Shown piece by piece: positions 1-7,926 of a DNA stretch of 36,959 nucleotides. The stretch is taken from NCBI RefSeq assembly GCF_900110465.1, contig NZ_FODV01000030.1, positions 1 to 36,959 on the forward strand, given 5' to 3'. The stretch is from Halogranum amylolyticum (lineage in GTDB: Archaea > Halobacteriota > Halobacteria > Halobacteriales > Haloferacaceae). A program made the translations under genes and the position numbers. Below the pieces are notes generated by a model, which was given only the letters and a program-made list of their open reading frames with translations, searched no databases and was not told the origin of the DNA. The first letter of the stretch is position 1, and every line of letters begins with the position of its first letter.

Positions 1-61
1 CGAGGAGATCGACTTCCACCATACCCGACCTCCTCGGCTTCATCCTTACTGATTTGACGGT

Positions 62-1717
62 CTATCCCGACGCCGTACCCCTATTCAACACAGCAGGATC
101 AAGTACTTTCAGATCCAGCACTGACTGCCAAAACTGGGCGAAGTACTCGCGATCACTCGGTTCCAATCCGTCTGCCCGCAGTTCGTCGTCGATATCCGCC
201 AACAGTGGGTCAATCGTCTCTTCGACGATATAGGTCACCACGTAATTGGGCGTGTAGTACGCTCCGGTAGCCTTTCGCTCTCCGTCGTCGTTGACAACGT
301 ACAGCTCACCCGGCTCAACCGTCTCGACAGCCTCGGCAACGCTCACCTCAGTTGCAGGCTTCCAGACCTGCCCCCCATCTTCGGCAACAGCGGCATACTG
401 TTCCGGTGCAATGCGGAACTCGTGTTCGAGGAGTCCCTCGTAGATTGTTCCCAAATGTCGTGTGTCCAAGTCGGCGTAGTCTGCAAGTACGAACCCCGAT
501 CCGTCGTCTGCACGCGTTGTTCCCAGTCGATAGACGACCTCTGCAATATAGCGGTTTGCAACCGCGTTACTCGCTAGGAACTCGTGTGCGTCAGTGTCGA
601 AGAGTCCACCGTTGTAGGGTGGAATGCCCAAGGACTCCTCACCTGAGTCGACAAGCCGGAATAGGTCCTCAAGCTTGTTCCACATCGATGTCGAGTGTTC
701 GCTGTAGTCTTCGAATGAGTCGCCTCCGGTGATGTCTTTGTGTATCCGTTGGCGAAGTGAATTTAGACTGAACCGTTCCTCGAATTTTGCCTGATTACTT
801 GGGTCCTCTGGCCTAATGAGATGCCGAGACTCCGCGTACAGTACGAACATCAACCGATAGAGGAGGACGAGCGACTGCTCTTTCAGTTCTTCACGAGCCT
901 CCGTATCGTCGGGGTCGATGGTGAGGTCATTCGTCTTGATGAATCCCTCACCAAGCACTCGAAGTGCAGTGAAGACGTTGTCCTGAAGGTCTTCACCGAG
1001 TTCTTGAGCAGCCGTTTCGGATTCATTCCAGACCGTATCCAAGAACGACGTGCCTGACACCTCACGGAACGCTTCTGGGCGGAAAAACAGGTAGAAGTAC
1101 TTAAACGCCTCAAGATCACCTGACGCCAACACCTCGGGGAGGTTGATTTCGTAGTACGTCTCAGTAGCGTAGTCTTTTGTCCCGTAGAGCCGCCATGTTT
1201 TGCCATCTGTGAGGATGCCCCACTGGAGTCGTTCAGGCGTGTGCTCAAGGTAGTACTTGATTTGATGTGATGCGTCGCGGTATGATCGCGTCTCGGCGAA
1301 TCGCTTGGTGAAATCAGCATCCCACTGCTTTGCTTCGAGGACTGCAGAAGCAAGTCCATACATCGCTTCAGCCTCTCCGTCTCGCTTTCGCAGACTCGCG
1401 TCGCGGCGCACGTCATCTGACCCGAAGAGTAGACGGTCATTGTATCCGTCCTTGCCGGGAAGCGTGGTCTCAGCGAGACTGCCGAAACCAAGGACATCAA
1501 GTACTTCATCGATCCACGATGTGAGCAACTCGTCTTCATTGTACGAAGCGACGAGTTCACCTTCGAGCTCCCAGAGTTGCTGGAGTTCCTCGAACGCAGC
1601 CTCAGCTTCCTCGTCGCACTCCCAGACGTCAAGGTCGTCGACACGTTCATCTAAGTAGTAGCCGGAGAAGAGATTCGAGTTACGATAGACCGTCGATCCC
1701 AGTGTCGCCTGACTCAT
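62..1717 (-). pseudogene. Truncated type IIG/Eco57I-like restriction-methylation protein (N-terminal part)
   Basis: The 551-residue product has a PD-(D/E)XK-like nuclease region (D94 followed by E128-A129-K130, then a segment reading WGILTDGKTWRLYG) and the helical lead-in of an N6-adenine methyltransferase (GAYYTP near residues 485-490). It reads into motif I at LDPA (about 539-542). There the expected GSG(H)FL is replaced by an unrelated nine-residue tail and a stop at 62-64. Intact haloarchaeal relatives are, as I recall, roughly twice as long, so the S-adenosylmethionine site, catalytic motif and target-recognition domain are missing. The reading frame is otherwise clean, which suggests a recent break at about position 91. 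The ATG at 1717 is preceded on the minus strand by a TATA-like TATTTATC. A BREX PglX-like or other type II-like enzyme cannot be excluded. Methylation activity is not expected. Confidence 0.8.
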
Positions 1718-2105
1718 CTGTTGATAAATACAGACTGTTAGAACATCATGAGTGTATGGGATTCAAACAGGATCCTCAATCTCGGTTGGAGACGTCAGCC
1801 TCATTTGATCTATCTCCGAATGTGGTTTTGACGCTTTGTTAGGGGCTCAAACACTATTGTGGAGCGCCATTTTTCACCACGTCGGGATTCACAACGCCAT
1901 CGAACACTTCACAGCCCTCGAAAAACGCTCTCCCACGCGCTCAACGCTCCGATGGCCATTCACAACACCCCGAAATCCCCGAAAGGAAGCCCCGAAAACA
2001 CCATTGTAAAATCCAAACGTTGTCCTGATTAGCTTGACCCCACCTCAGCACACCTGACAGTCCCAAGAGCAACACTTAGCAGGGATGGGACTAGACCATG
2101 CAGCC
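1718..2105. other. Intergenic region, 388 bp, no gene seen
   Basis: It holds the promoter side of the truncated restriction gene (AT-rich stretch near 1722-1730) and then a C/A-rich stretch with stops in all frames. I see no repeat, RNA gene or transposase remnant. The last bases lead into the zinc-protein gene at 2106. Confidence 0.5.
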
Positions 2106-2261
2106 ATGTCGAGCAGTGACACGCTCCGAAGTCGGCTCACACAACTGCTGTCGACAGACACCGTCATTCACGAATGCCGCCAGTGTGGGACGACGTGCAC
2201 GGCCACGGACGCTGACTGTCCAGCGTGTGGCGCAGCCGAGATCGTCACTTACCGCTTCTAA
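2106..2261 (+). CDS. Small CxxC zinc-finger protein, 51 aa
   Basis: The ATG at 2106 opens a 51-codon frame ending TAA at 2261. The product has two knuckles in the order C-x2-C-x3-C and C-x2-C (ECRQCGTTC, then DCPACG), followed by a short beta-like tail EIVTYRF. This is the layout of the very abundant haloarchaeal single-domain zinc-ribbon micro-proteins, which probably bind nucleic acid or partner proteins. It overlaps a longer basic reading frame starting at 2098, which lacks the cysteine pattern and looks spurious. The next gene starts 93 bp downstream on the same strand. The zinc-binding fold is well supported by the cysteine spacing; the role is unknown. Confidence 0.7.
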   Translation: MSSSDTLRSRLTQLLSTDTVIHECRQCGTTCTATDADCPACGAAEIVTYRF

Positions 2262-2354
2262 CTCGCCTGTACTCGTCGACGCCGACACACGCCCACCAGC
2301 CAATTTCCACCCCAACAGGTATCAACACTAACCACTAGCTAGTACGCAATTGAC

Positions 2355-2669
2355 ATGTCCGTGTCACTCCCCACCCAGATCGAAGCCCTCGAAAGCCGCT
2401 CGCCCCAACACTACGGGACGCTCCGACGACACCTCCCACTGCTCCGGACGGCTCTCGACGACGCCACCCGCCCGTATCCAACGAGTCGACAACTGTACGA
2501 CCAACTGGAAGACCCACCCATCCCACCACACACCTTCGGCCGCTTGCTCGCCTTGCTGGTCGACTTCGGAATCATCGCCCTCTACACGGAGCGTTCCAGC
2601 GCTAATCGCTACGATATTCGTGCATACGACGCAGCTGACCTTGAGGAACTCGCGGCCCTACTTGCGTAA
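2355..2669 (+). CDS. Small winged-helix-like haloarchaeal protein, 104 aa
   Basis: The acidic 104-residue protein is predicted to be mostly helical. The central part (about 40-95: a helix, then LYDQLEDPP, then a hydrophobic helix LLALLVDFGIIALYT, then a turn and NRYDIRAYD) has the helix/strand order of a winged-helix DNA-binding domain. The 'GIIALYTER..NRYDI' part would be the wing. Third codon positions are G/C-rich, supporting real coding. The ATG at 2355 sits about 20 bp after an AT-containing stretch (ACTAGCTAGTACG), compatible with a short leader. It may regulate neighbouring genes. No close named family is recognised. Confidence 0.65.
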   Translation: MSVSLPTQIEALESRSPQHYGTLRRHLPLLRTALDDATRPYPTSRQLYDQLEDPPIPPHTFGRLLALLVDFGIIALYTERSSANRYDIRAYDAADLEELAALLA

Positions 2670-2697
2670 GCCTCCGACGGAGTCGACGACGTGCACG

Positions 2698-2772
2698 TGG
2701 GTGTCCATCGTCGTCGTAACGGTCGGATGTCGCCTAGACGCGAGACATATGCGGACGGCGACGTCGCGTGCT
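2698..2772. repeat. Degenerate dispersed repeat, copy 1
   Basis: It shares the order GGGTGTCCAyCGTCGTC ... GTGTCGCCT ... GCnAnACAyrTG ... GGCGACGTCGCGTGCT with stretches near 2868 and 4588. The TGTCGCC/GGCGAC parts can pair around a loop of about 20-25 nt. Copies differ by substitutions and small indels. It may be an old REP- or MITE-like element. Confidence 0.4.
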
Positions 2773-2867
2773 AACGGACTCGATCAAACGCCCCACAGGC
2801 CTGTGACATACAGGAACCACCGCAACGCATGAGTGCATACTCGGCATGCAGCCGTCGAGCCGCTTCC

Positions 2868-2975
2868 TGGGTATCCACAGTCGTCGTTCAGTTGGGTGTC
2901 AAGCTGGTCGCCTCCAAGTGGGGTGTCGCCTCTGAGGCCAAACATGTGGATGGCGACAGTGTCGCCGCTCGGCAA
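2868..2975. repeat. Degenerate dispersed repeat, copy 2
   Basis: It contains GGGTATCCACAGTCGTCG, an internal insertion, then GGTGTCGCCT, CCAAACATGTGGATGG and CGACAGTGTCGCC. The half-sites TGTCGCC and GGCGACA pair perfectly over 7 bp. It is the longest copy and best preserves the hairpin. Confidence 0.4.
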
Positions 2976-3116
2976 GCCGTCATTCAGGGACGCTCTCCCT
3001 CACGAGTACCGTCGCCGTCGAATGGGTCGCCGCCCACGAGTGCAGTGCGCACTGTGACGGCCGTCTGAGTCCAACAAGACAAATAGTTATCACACAGCGG
3101 ACAGCACGTGGTCACC

Positions 3117-3331
3117 ATGGACGAGCACCCGCTTCCAACGTAGCCCCGGACAGCACTCGTGGAGCGCTCAGTGACATCGTCTGGAGCATCGTGTCGCTCG
3201 TTTCGATGTGGGTTGGCGCCAGCATTCTGGTCGGTGCCAATCCGATTACCATGTTCGGAGTGCTGTGGGGACTCTTCTTGCTCGGTGTCGGCGGTGTCCT
3301 CATCGCTGTTGTCTGGTGGCCTACCCGATAA
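3117..3331 (+). pseudogene. Small membrane protein gene with a frameshift near its 5' end
   Basis: The ATG at 3117 begins MDEHPLPT and then hits TAG at 3141. In another frame, from about 3143 to the TAA at 3331, a convincing membrane protein follows: SDIVWSIVSLVSMWVGASIL, then a turn, then MFGVLWGLFLLGVGGVLIAV, ending in VVWWPTR. One indel between about 3125 and 3143 would join them into a protein of roughly 70 residues with two transmembrane segments. Without that, the second frame has only an internal GTG as a start, giving about 45 residues. I call it a frameshifted gene, but a sequencing error or a short gene starting internally is possible. Confidence 0.45.
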
Positions 3332-3524
3332 TTCACCTGGGAGTCTGTCGTCGTCGACTCTCCGACGAATGTGCGTAGCTGCGACGTCTTTCCTGTTCAC
3401 ATCTGCCCGTTGCACACACCGTGGTCGGTAGCAGTTGAACGTTCACGAGTCACCGCCGGCAGCCGACAAGTCGACGACAGTCCGCTGGCATACTGTTTTC
3501 CGTAGCGGCGTCTCTAGTTCGGCT

Positions 3525-3626
3525 ATGACCAGTGCACAACGAGAGCGACTTGGCCGCCTCGCCGGCATTCTGGGGATCCTTATCTCACTGTGCATCATCG
3601 TGCTTGGGCTCACCGGCGTCATCTAA
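3525..3626 (+). CDS. 33-residue single-pass membrane protein
   Basis: The ATG at 3525 gives a short basic head (MTSAQRERLGRLAG) followed by one transmembrane helix (ILGILISLCIIVLGLTGVI) running to the TAA at 3626. Positive residues before the helix predict the head stays in the cytoplasm. An in-frame ATG at 3435 would add 30 residues of non-typical composition, so the later start is preferred. Micro-proteins of this design are common in haloarchaeal genomes; no role is known. It lies between decayed genes, so it may itself be a remnant. Confidence 0.5.
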   Translation: MTSAQRERLGRLAGILGILISLCIIVLGLTGVI

Positions 3627-4159
3627 TCAGGACAGAATCTCGAGTCCGCCTGTCTCCGCTGTTCGTCTCTGTGAGACTGAATGCGGCGTCGCCCACCACG
3701 ACGTCAGTACTCCTCGCCCACTTGGCCACGGTCGTCGCCGCCGTCACAGGTCGTACACGCAGGGCCAAGTCCACGCCGCCGCCACTATCTATCCAGTTGC
3801 GAGAGCCTCTGGCTCACGTCGAACAATCTTCACGTGTGTTGAACCCGAAGTAGAGGACGCCCACCGTCGGACAAGACACCGCGTGAGTCCTGTCTGAGGT
3901 GGGCAGCACGGAGACGCTGCTTCGAGTGGTCGGGGACCGTCACGGTCACCGTTCCCAACTGCGTCTTCCATAAGCAGTCGACCACAACACACAACACTCC
4001 AATCCGCCACTCGAAGCCGTCTTCCTGGCTGCAGTGTGTGCGTTACGACGAGCGAGTATCCAGGCCCACTCAGAAACGCCTTGGATTGCCAGCCGTCCGT
4101 CACAGTCTCCGAGCAGCAACTCGACCCCACGACACACGTCGCTATTCCGAGTGGCGCGA
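3627..4159. other. Intergenic region, about 530 bp, no gene supported
   Basis: Open frames occur on both strands (for example 3590-3853 on plus and 3789-4130 on minus), but their products are low-complexity, arginine-rich or frame-shadowed, and none resembles a known protein. This is probably decayed DNA. Confidence 0.4.
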
Positions 4160-4378
4160 TTACGTAATCCGGACGTCGTCCTGCACGGCATACAGATACC
4201 CTTTCGAGAGCAACCGCTCGACCAACATGGCCGCCTCGTCGGCCTTAAATCCGGCCTCAGCCACCGCCGTCGTGGCGGCCTCGCGTCGACAGCCTGCATC
4301 CATCCCATCGACAACCACCTGTAGTCGGTCGAACGCAGCTTTCTCACGCGGCGTCAGCGGTGTCTGAGAGTGACGCAT
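4160..4378 (-). CDS. 72-residue helical (HTH-like) protein, divergent member of a three-copy family
   Basis: Starting at the ATG complementary to 4378, the product is 72 residues, beginning MRHSQTPLTP and ending with the pattern LLSKGYLYAVQDDVRIT. Two other genes in the window (23235-23453 and 28430-28648) encode proteins of exactly the same length, with the same MRHS.TPLTP start and the same L-L-x-K-G-Y-x-Y tail. Three helices followed by a short wing-like strand suggest a small winged-helix DNA- or RNA-binding protein. An upstream ATG at 4399 adds seven residues not shared by the relatives, so I prefer the inner start. This copy is diverged at DNA level and lacks the 440-bp flanking repeat of the other two. 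Confidence 0.7.
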   Translation of the reverse strand: MRHSQTPLTPREKAAFDRLQVVVDGMDAGCRREAATTAVAEAGFKADEAAMLVERLLSKGYLYAVQDDVRIT

Positions 4379-4587
4379 TACGAAAGAAATGGACGACACA
4401 ACGTATGAAACCTCGCACGACGGCCGTCAGACATCGGGATATCCAACCGAATCGCACTGAACGCCGCGCCAAGTGTCCGTCCAGACAGTCGGGTCGCAGA
4501 GCGTCGCCACTGCTGTCCGAGTTGCTGTCTGGTTGGCAGGCCCGCTGACCGCTCTCGGCACGCAAAGCGTCCAGGAGCGCCAGTCCG

Positions 4588-4680
4588 CGTGGGTGTCCAC
4601 CGTCGTCGCTCACGCCGGGTGTCGCCTATAACGCCAAACACGTGGGTGTCGACGTCGTCGCCTGCTGCAGAGCGGCTGTC
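4588..4680. repeat. Degenerate dispersed repeat, copy 3
   Basis: It carries GGGTGTCCACCGTCGTCGCT, CGGGTGTCGCCT, GCCAAACACGTGGGTGTCG and CGTCGTCGCCTGCT in the same order as copies 1 and 2. The stem of copy 2 is not preserved here, so pairing does not appear to be under selection. Confidence 0.4.
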
Positions 4681-4733
4681 GAGCGAGCTGTGACACAGGC
4701 CCCGGTCTGGACGTCTCGTATGACACACACCAC

Positions 4734-5135
4734 GTGACCGGACTCACGGTCGTCCAGTCGCGTCCATTGTCTACCAGCCACCGGGTGTGCTTGTGTCTCA
4801 TCATCGCGAGCCTCGTCGTCGCCACTGCGCTGTTCAGCCATCCCACAGCCGGTTCGCAGTCGTCGCCGATTACCACCGTCGCAATCGACACGTTCGCTGG
4901 CAGGCACACACTGGTGGTCCTGTTCACCCCCGATTCGTGCCACTCTCTGACGGGCGGTCCACGCTTCGACATCGTTGAGACACGTTTTCGTGCTACTGTC
5001 TGCTATCTCTGGAAGCGAGGCGCACGCTACGGTTCAAACTGCGTGAGGAAGACGCCCAGGGCAACAAGCAGGGCAAAGCCGGTGATGGTGTCGCGGAGAA
5101 GCGTCAGCAGGTCTCGCCAGGAGTCCGCCATATAG
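4734..5135 (+). CDS. Possible small exported or membrane protein (doubtful)
   Basis: A GTG at 4734 opens 133 codons. The first 60 or so have high third-position G/C and encode a hydrophobic segment (CLCLIIASLVVATALF) after a short head, like a signal anchor, then a Thr/Ser-rich stretch and TLVVLFTPDSC. After about residue 90 the product becomes arginine- and serine-rich and overlaps the 3' end of the opposite-strand gene at 5027. The real gene may therefore be shorter, or a remnant with its true 3' end lost. An opposite-strand open frame across 4610-4972 is less convincing. Confidence 0.25.
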   Translation: MTGLTVVQSRPLSTSHRVCLCLIIASLVVATALFSHPTAGSQSSPITTVAIDTFAGRHTLVVLFTPDSCHSLTGGPRFDIVETRFRATVCYLWKRGARYGSNCVRKTPRATSRAKPVMVSRRSVSRSRQESAI

Positions 5136-5311
5136 GGTCCAAACAGCGAGTCGATGAGGCCAGTAAAGACGTCAAGAATCCCGAAGACGAGTGTTGCACA
5201 GAGGTACCCGCCGGCGACGATTATGAGTGCATAGCACGCATACCGGAGGACTCGCACAATCGGAATCGATTCATCCGGACGAAACCGCTCAACCAGGGGA
5301 CCAGACGACAT
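5027..5311 (-). CDS. Small integral membrane protein, 94 aa
   Basis: From the ATG at 5311 the product begins MSSGPLVERFRPDESIPIVR, followed by a hydrophobic helix (VLRYACYALIIVAGGYLCATLVFG), an amphipathic middle (LDVFTGLIDSLFGPYMADSWRDLL) and a second helix (DTITGFALLVALGVFLTQFEP) at the very C-terminus. Two transmembrane segments with both ends inside is the likely topology. A longer frame starting at 5470 adds 53 arginine-rich residues overlapping the promoter region and was not used. The gene is divergent from the frameshifted gene at 5369. Such small two-helix proteins are widespread in haloarchaea without known role. Confidence 0.65.
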   Translation of the reverse strand: MSSGPLVERFRPDESIPIVRVLRYACYALIIVAGGYLCATLVFGILDVFTGLIDSLFGPYMADSWRDLLTLLRDTITGFALLVALGVFLTQFEP

Positions 5312-5368
5312 AGATTCACGGTGCGTCACACATAGCAAAACGCTACCGATTGTCTGTCTTACCGTGCC

Positions 5369-5769
5369 GTGGAGTCCACGTCGTCCCCTGGCACCGATGC
5401 AGGTCGTCAGGTATCTTCTGAGACGTTCAGCTGGGCCCTTGGTTCTGCCCTGCGGGACTCCAGTCGCCACTTACGATATCTGGAGCTATCGTTCCTTCTT
5501 CTGGTCGCGGTCACATCTGCAGTCGCACTCGGTGGTGTACTTGCAGGTACTGGCCTCCGGTCGTCCACTGCGATTGGGTCGTCGCCGCCGACGTCGCACG
5601 TCATGTCCAGGGCCAAGTTCACAATGTCACGCAGGTTCGGAACCGAGTCGCAGAACTTGAGCGTGAAAATGAACTCCGTCGCGACGAAGTGAAAGCACTC
5701 GTCGCCGCTCTCGAAGACCAAGGCGTGCACGTCAAAGACGCCTCCCTCAGTCTTCGTGACGACGCGTAG
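5369..5769 (+). pseudogene. Frameshifted gene for a membrane-anchored coiled-coil protein
   Basis: The first part, from a GTG at 5369, encodes a soluble head (ESTSSPGTDAGRQVSSETFS), a helix and a transmembrane segment (LSFLLLVAVTSAVALGGVLAG) to about 5580. In the frame shifted by +2, from about 5575 to the TAG at 5769, a typical coiled coil follows (VRNRVAELERENELRRDEVK, then ALVAALEDQGVHVKDASLSL). Neither half makes sense alone: the first frame continues into a basic tail ending at 5692, and the second has no start codon. One indel between about 5550 and 5600 restores a protein of roughly 133 residues with a membrane anchor and an outside or cytoplasmic coiled coil. Confidence 0.6.
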
Positions 5770-6140
5770 AGAGTGTCGCACGCGAATCCGGACAGCCTTA
5801 CTCGCTTCTCTCAGGCAGTCAGTGACTTTTTCCCACAGTATTGCATGTGTATTCATGCCCCATGTATCGTACATGGGTCATACCGGAATGCCACACCCGA
5901 TGGATGTGCCTCCGTCGAGGCACAGCCCATTCGGAGTCGTGCTGGCCGCCCTGAACTTCGCGACTGCCGCGACGTTCGGTGAGGCTGGCACCGTGGCTTC
6001 CGTTTGATCTACGCTGTGAGATCGTATCTCTTTGTAACCTGTCCCAGCGTCGCAAATCGGTAACGCGTAGCTTGGGGGATTTATACTCGTTCGGCTCTGA
6101 ACAATGACGCTTTATAGGGTTAACTCCGTATCTCAATGTA

Positions 6141-6183
6141 CAACCCATCAGTCAATTCCGGGCAGGGATTGAACGATGGGTTG
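6141..6183. repeat. Near-perfect 43-nt hairpin
   Basis: Outer arms CAACCCATC (6141-6149) and GATGGGTTG (6175-6183) pair perfectly. Inside, after a 2x2 mismatch (AG/AC), TCAATTCC (6152-6159) pairs with GGGATTGA (6165-6172) with one G-T wobble, leaving a 5-nt loop GGGCA. That makes 17 paired positions in 43 nt. No T-run follows, so it is not an obvious terminator. It could be a transposon-end hairpin, a structured RNA or a protein binding site. Confidence 0.6.
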
Positions 6184-6583
6184 TGGCATTCCGGTTGACG
6201 ACGCTCATCCCGAGCGCTCGTCAGCTTTTCCGGACTGAAGTAACACTCGCTGGCAGTGACAGCGTGCGATCGTCTTCTCGTAACGTGCAGTATACTGCGT
6301 TCAGCAGTCGCTGCGACAGTGACAACGACGCCGTTCGCGCTTCCTGCGTCAGAACCGCTTGTCTCGTACTGCTACTGCACCCTCCTCGGGGTGTCGAATG
6401 GGTGTTGACGTCGTCGCCGTGCTCGAAGCCCAGAGCATTCGTGTTACAGCAGCCGCCCGGGGGCGTCGCGAAGACGGAACGACACGACTGTCTGAAGCGA
6501 GGAAGGGTCTGTCCAATCTAGAAGTCGGTTTACACGTAGATACAGAACTTATGCACAGTCCGTTTCATAATTCGGTGTAGAAA

Positions 6584-6595
6584 TACACAAGTGTA
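6584..6595. promoter_or_regulatory. Candidate operator of the PadR-like gene
   Basis: TACAC (6584-6588), AA and GTGTA (6591-6595) form a palindrome 32 bp before the ATG at 6628. Small PadR-type regulators often bind such dyads in their own promoter, so autoregulation is plausible. This is inferred from position only. Confidence 0.35.
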
Positions 6596-6627
6596 CAGAA
6601 ACTAATCTATACGGAGAGGTAATGGGA

Positions 6628-6921
6628 ATGAACGAAATGTTCGGGTTGACGGGGTTCCAGCGAGACCTGCTCGTGGTGGCGAGTGGCTTGGAGAAGCCAT
6701 CAGGACAACAGATCAAAGACCAGATCCAAGCGACAATAGGAACTGAAGTGAAACACGGGCGGTTGTACCCGAATCTCGATACGCTCGTCGAGCGTGGCCT
6801 CCTCGAGAAAGGCCAACTGGACCGCCGCACAAACTTCTACCAGGTCACCGAGAAGGGAGCGTTGACCATCCAAGAACAGCTAGAGTGGATGCAATCGCAA
6901 TCCAAAGCCCTGCCAGCCTAA
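6628..6921 (+). CDS. PadR-like winged-helix transcriptional regulator
   Basis: The 97-residue product is a compact winged-helix protein: helix 1 (GLTGFQRDLLVVASGL), helices 2 and 3 with the PadR-type 'GQQIKDQI ... HGRLYPNLDTLVERGLLEKG' (the G-R-L-Y-P-x-L recognition-helix signature), then the wing (RRTNFYQVTEKG) and a C-terminal helix. Two ATGs exist. The one at 6628 lies 8 nt after a GAGG ribosome-binding site (6616-6619), whereas the one at 6622 is only 2 nt away, so 6628 is preferred. It stands alone with a palindrome upstream. Proteins of this kind are frequent on haloarchaeal plasmids and viruses and act as local repressors. The target is unknown. Confidence 0.85.
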   Translation: MNEMFGLTGFQRDLLVVASGLEKPSGQQIKDQIQATIGTEVKHGRLYPNLDTLVERGLLEKGQLDRRTNFYQVTEKGALTIQEQLEWMQSQSKALPA

Positions 6922-6984
6922 CACTCGGTTGGTAGTGCGGTGAGAAGCAGATGCTCGCATCTCGGTTCGCTTCTGTGCACTCGA

Positions 6985-7116
6985 TTATTCCTCGGGTGGA
7001 CAGAGCATATGCGGCGTGCGACGATGGGCGGGCTGTGCAAGAAAGGCACGAATGCGCTTGCGATCGTCGTCTGTGATACCGTCGACAGCAGCTGTTGAAT
7101 CATTGTGTGTGGCCAT
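6985..7116 (-). CDS. 43-residue acidic haloarchaeal micro-protein
   Basis: From the ATG complementary to 7116 the frame reads MATHNDSTAAVDGITDDDRK, then RIRAFLAQPAHRRTP, then HMLCPPEE, and stops with TAA at 6985. The pattern 'DDDRKRIRxFLxxPxxxRTPxxLxPxE' is one I associate with a widespread family of very short haloarchaeal proteins, which argues for coding despite the size. An AT-rich box (TTATTTATTG on the minus strand, near 7153-7162) lies about 40 bp upstream and would serve as TATA. A different minus-strand frame overlapping it (6918-7103) has a non-haloarchaeal composition and was rejected. Function unknown. Confidence 0.65.
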   Translation of the reverse strand: MATHNDSTAAVDGITDDDRKRIRAFLAQPAHRRTPHMLCPPEE

Positions 7117-7191
7117 TAGTTGCTTCCCACGTCTACACATCAACAGAACAGACAATAAATAATCGCGAGTTTTCTGAAATATATGACTCTC

Positions 7192-7422
7192 CTAAATCTC
7201 AGTACAAATTCGGTAGCAGGCTCCACTCCTGGTGGCCAGCACGGTGCCTTCGTCGTCGCACAGGACCCACCCCGCGGTACTCTGCAAGGGATGAGGATGG
7301 TCACAGTCGATGCTTTTCGACCCACTCCGTCGGCAATCACACCAGGCACACGCGCCCTGAATCAATGCCACTGCCGAAATGCTGTGTACACACCATCCCC
7401 CTTCTCCCGGACTTTCGGTCAT
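7192..7422 (-). CDS. Cysteine-rich small protein (probable zinc binder)
   Basis: From one of two adjacent ATGs (7425 or 7422) the product is about 76 residues. It contains C-x2-C-x-C (GACAWCDCRR) followed by a D-C-D-H-P-H cluster, and ends GWVLCDDEGTVLATRSGACY. Third positions are G/C-rich in this frame. Seven to eight cysteines and the C-D-H-P-H motif suggest a metal-binding knuckle. A much longer frame running up to 7617 is leucine- and isoleucine-rich without acidic residues, so I take the inner start. I do not recognise the family. Confidence 0.4.
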   Translation of the reverse strand: MTESPGEGGWCVHSISAVALIQGACAWCDCRRSGSKSIDCDHPHPLQSTAGWVLCDDEGTVLATRSGACYRICTEI

Positions 7423-7561
7423 CATGGATTGACCGTCGGCGAGCACCAGACACAGCACGAGTGAACTCTTGCAGACACGAACCACGATAGAATATTGTTG
7501 GTGTTCGAGAACAACCGCTATGCTTATCATTCTACTTAACAGAGACAAAACGGGGAAAGGA

Positions 7562-7720
7562 ATGGCTGGCAAATCACAGAGTACGATGGAGGTGACGTGC
7601 AACAAATGTGCGTTCACACAGGTTGTAAACCCTGGTGATGAGGTATTGCCGTCGGAGGTCGTCGTCGAGCACGGGAAGCAGACGGGTCACAAGCTCACGG
7701 TGGCCGCACTCGTAAAATAA
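7562..7720 (+). CDS. 52-residue CxxC small protein
   Basis: The ATG at 7562 follows a purine-rich GGGGAAAGGA ribosome-binding site and begins MAGKSQSTMEVTCNKCAFTQ. One C-x2-C pair (TCNKCAF) is followed by VVNPGDEVLPSEVVVEHGKQ and TGHKLTVAALVK, so the chain could complete a metal site with the two C-terminal histidines (EHGKQTGH). This looks like the haloarchaeal family of single zinc-knuckle micro-proteins. Upstream in-frame codons from 7469 encode non-acidic residues and overlap an AT-rich promoter-like stretch (CTTATCATTCTACTTAAC), so they are not included. Role unknown. Confidence 0.7.
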   Translation: MAGKSQSTMEVTCNKCAFTQVVNPGDEVLPSEVVVEHGKQTGHKLTVAALVK

Positions 7721-7926
7721 CCTGTCTCGCAACAGTATTGTCTTGGACGAGCAAGATTCTTCACTGAATAGCGGGAGATGCAAGGGAGGGACGGAGAGGT
7801 GCCTCTGACATACGACTCCATGCAAGATGGGTGTCGCAAACAGGGGTTTCAGACACGAATACAACAGTATTTCGTCATATTTGTTGAGTTAATAGTCTGT
7901 ATTGGATGTGTGGTTTCGTGAGCGGT

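Larger units (their letters stand above)
2670..3116. other. Intergenic region with two copies of a degenerate repeat
   Basis: No convincing gene is seen in this 447-bp stretch: the open frames here are arginine- and serine-rich and lack plausible starts. It contains two copies of the degenerate repeat described at 2698 and 2868. Confidence 0.45.
5770..6627. other. Long intergenic region with one strong hairpin
   Basis: No gene is supported in about 860 bp. A frame ending at 6580 (from an ATG near 6400, starting MGVDVVAVLEAQ) has plausible composition but no recognisable family, start signal or partner. The notable structures are the 43-nt hairpin at 6141-6183 and the palindrome at 6584 before the PadR-like gene. 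Confidence 0.45.

Noticed and set aside
883..1650. Open frame of 255 codons inside the restriction gene
   Set aside because: It is an alternative frame on the same strand as the truncated enzyme; its product is Ser/Arg/Thr-rich with no motif.
2984..3415. 143-codon minus-strand frame
   Set aside because: Low-complexity product; overlaps the convincing membrane-protein reading of 3143-3331 on the plus strand.
6141..6183. CRISPR-like repeat
   Set aside because: The GGGATTGAA part recalls haloarchaeal CRISPR repeats, but there is a single copy and no regular spacing.
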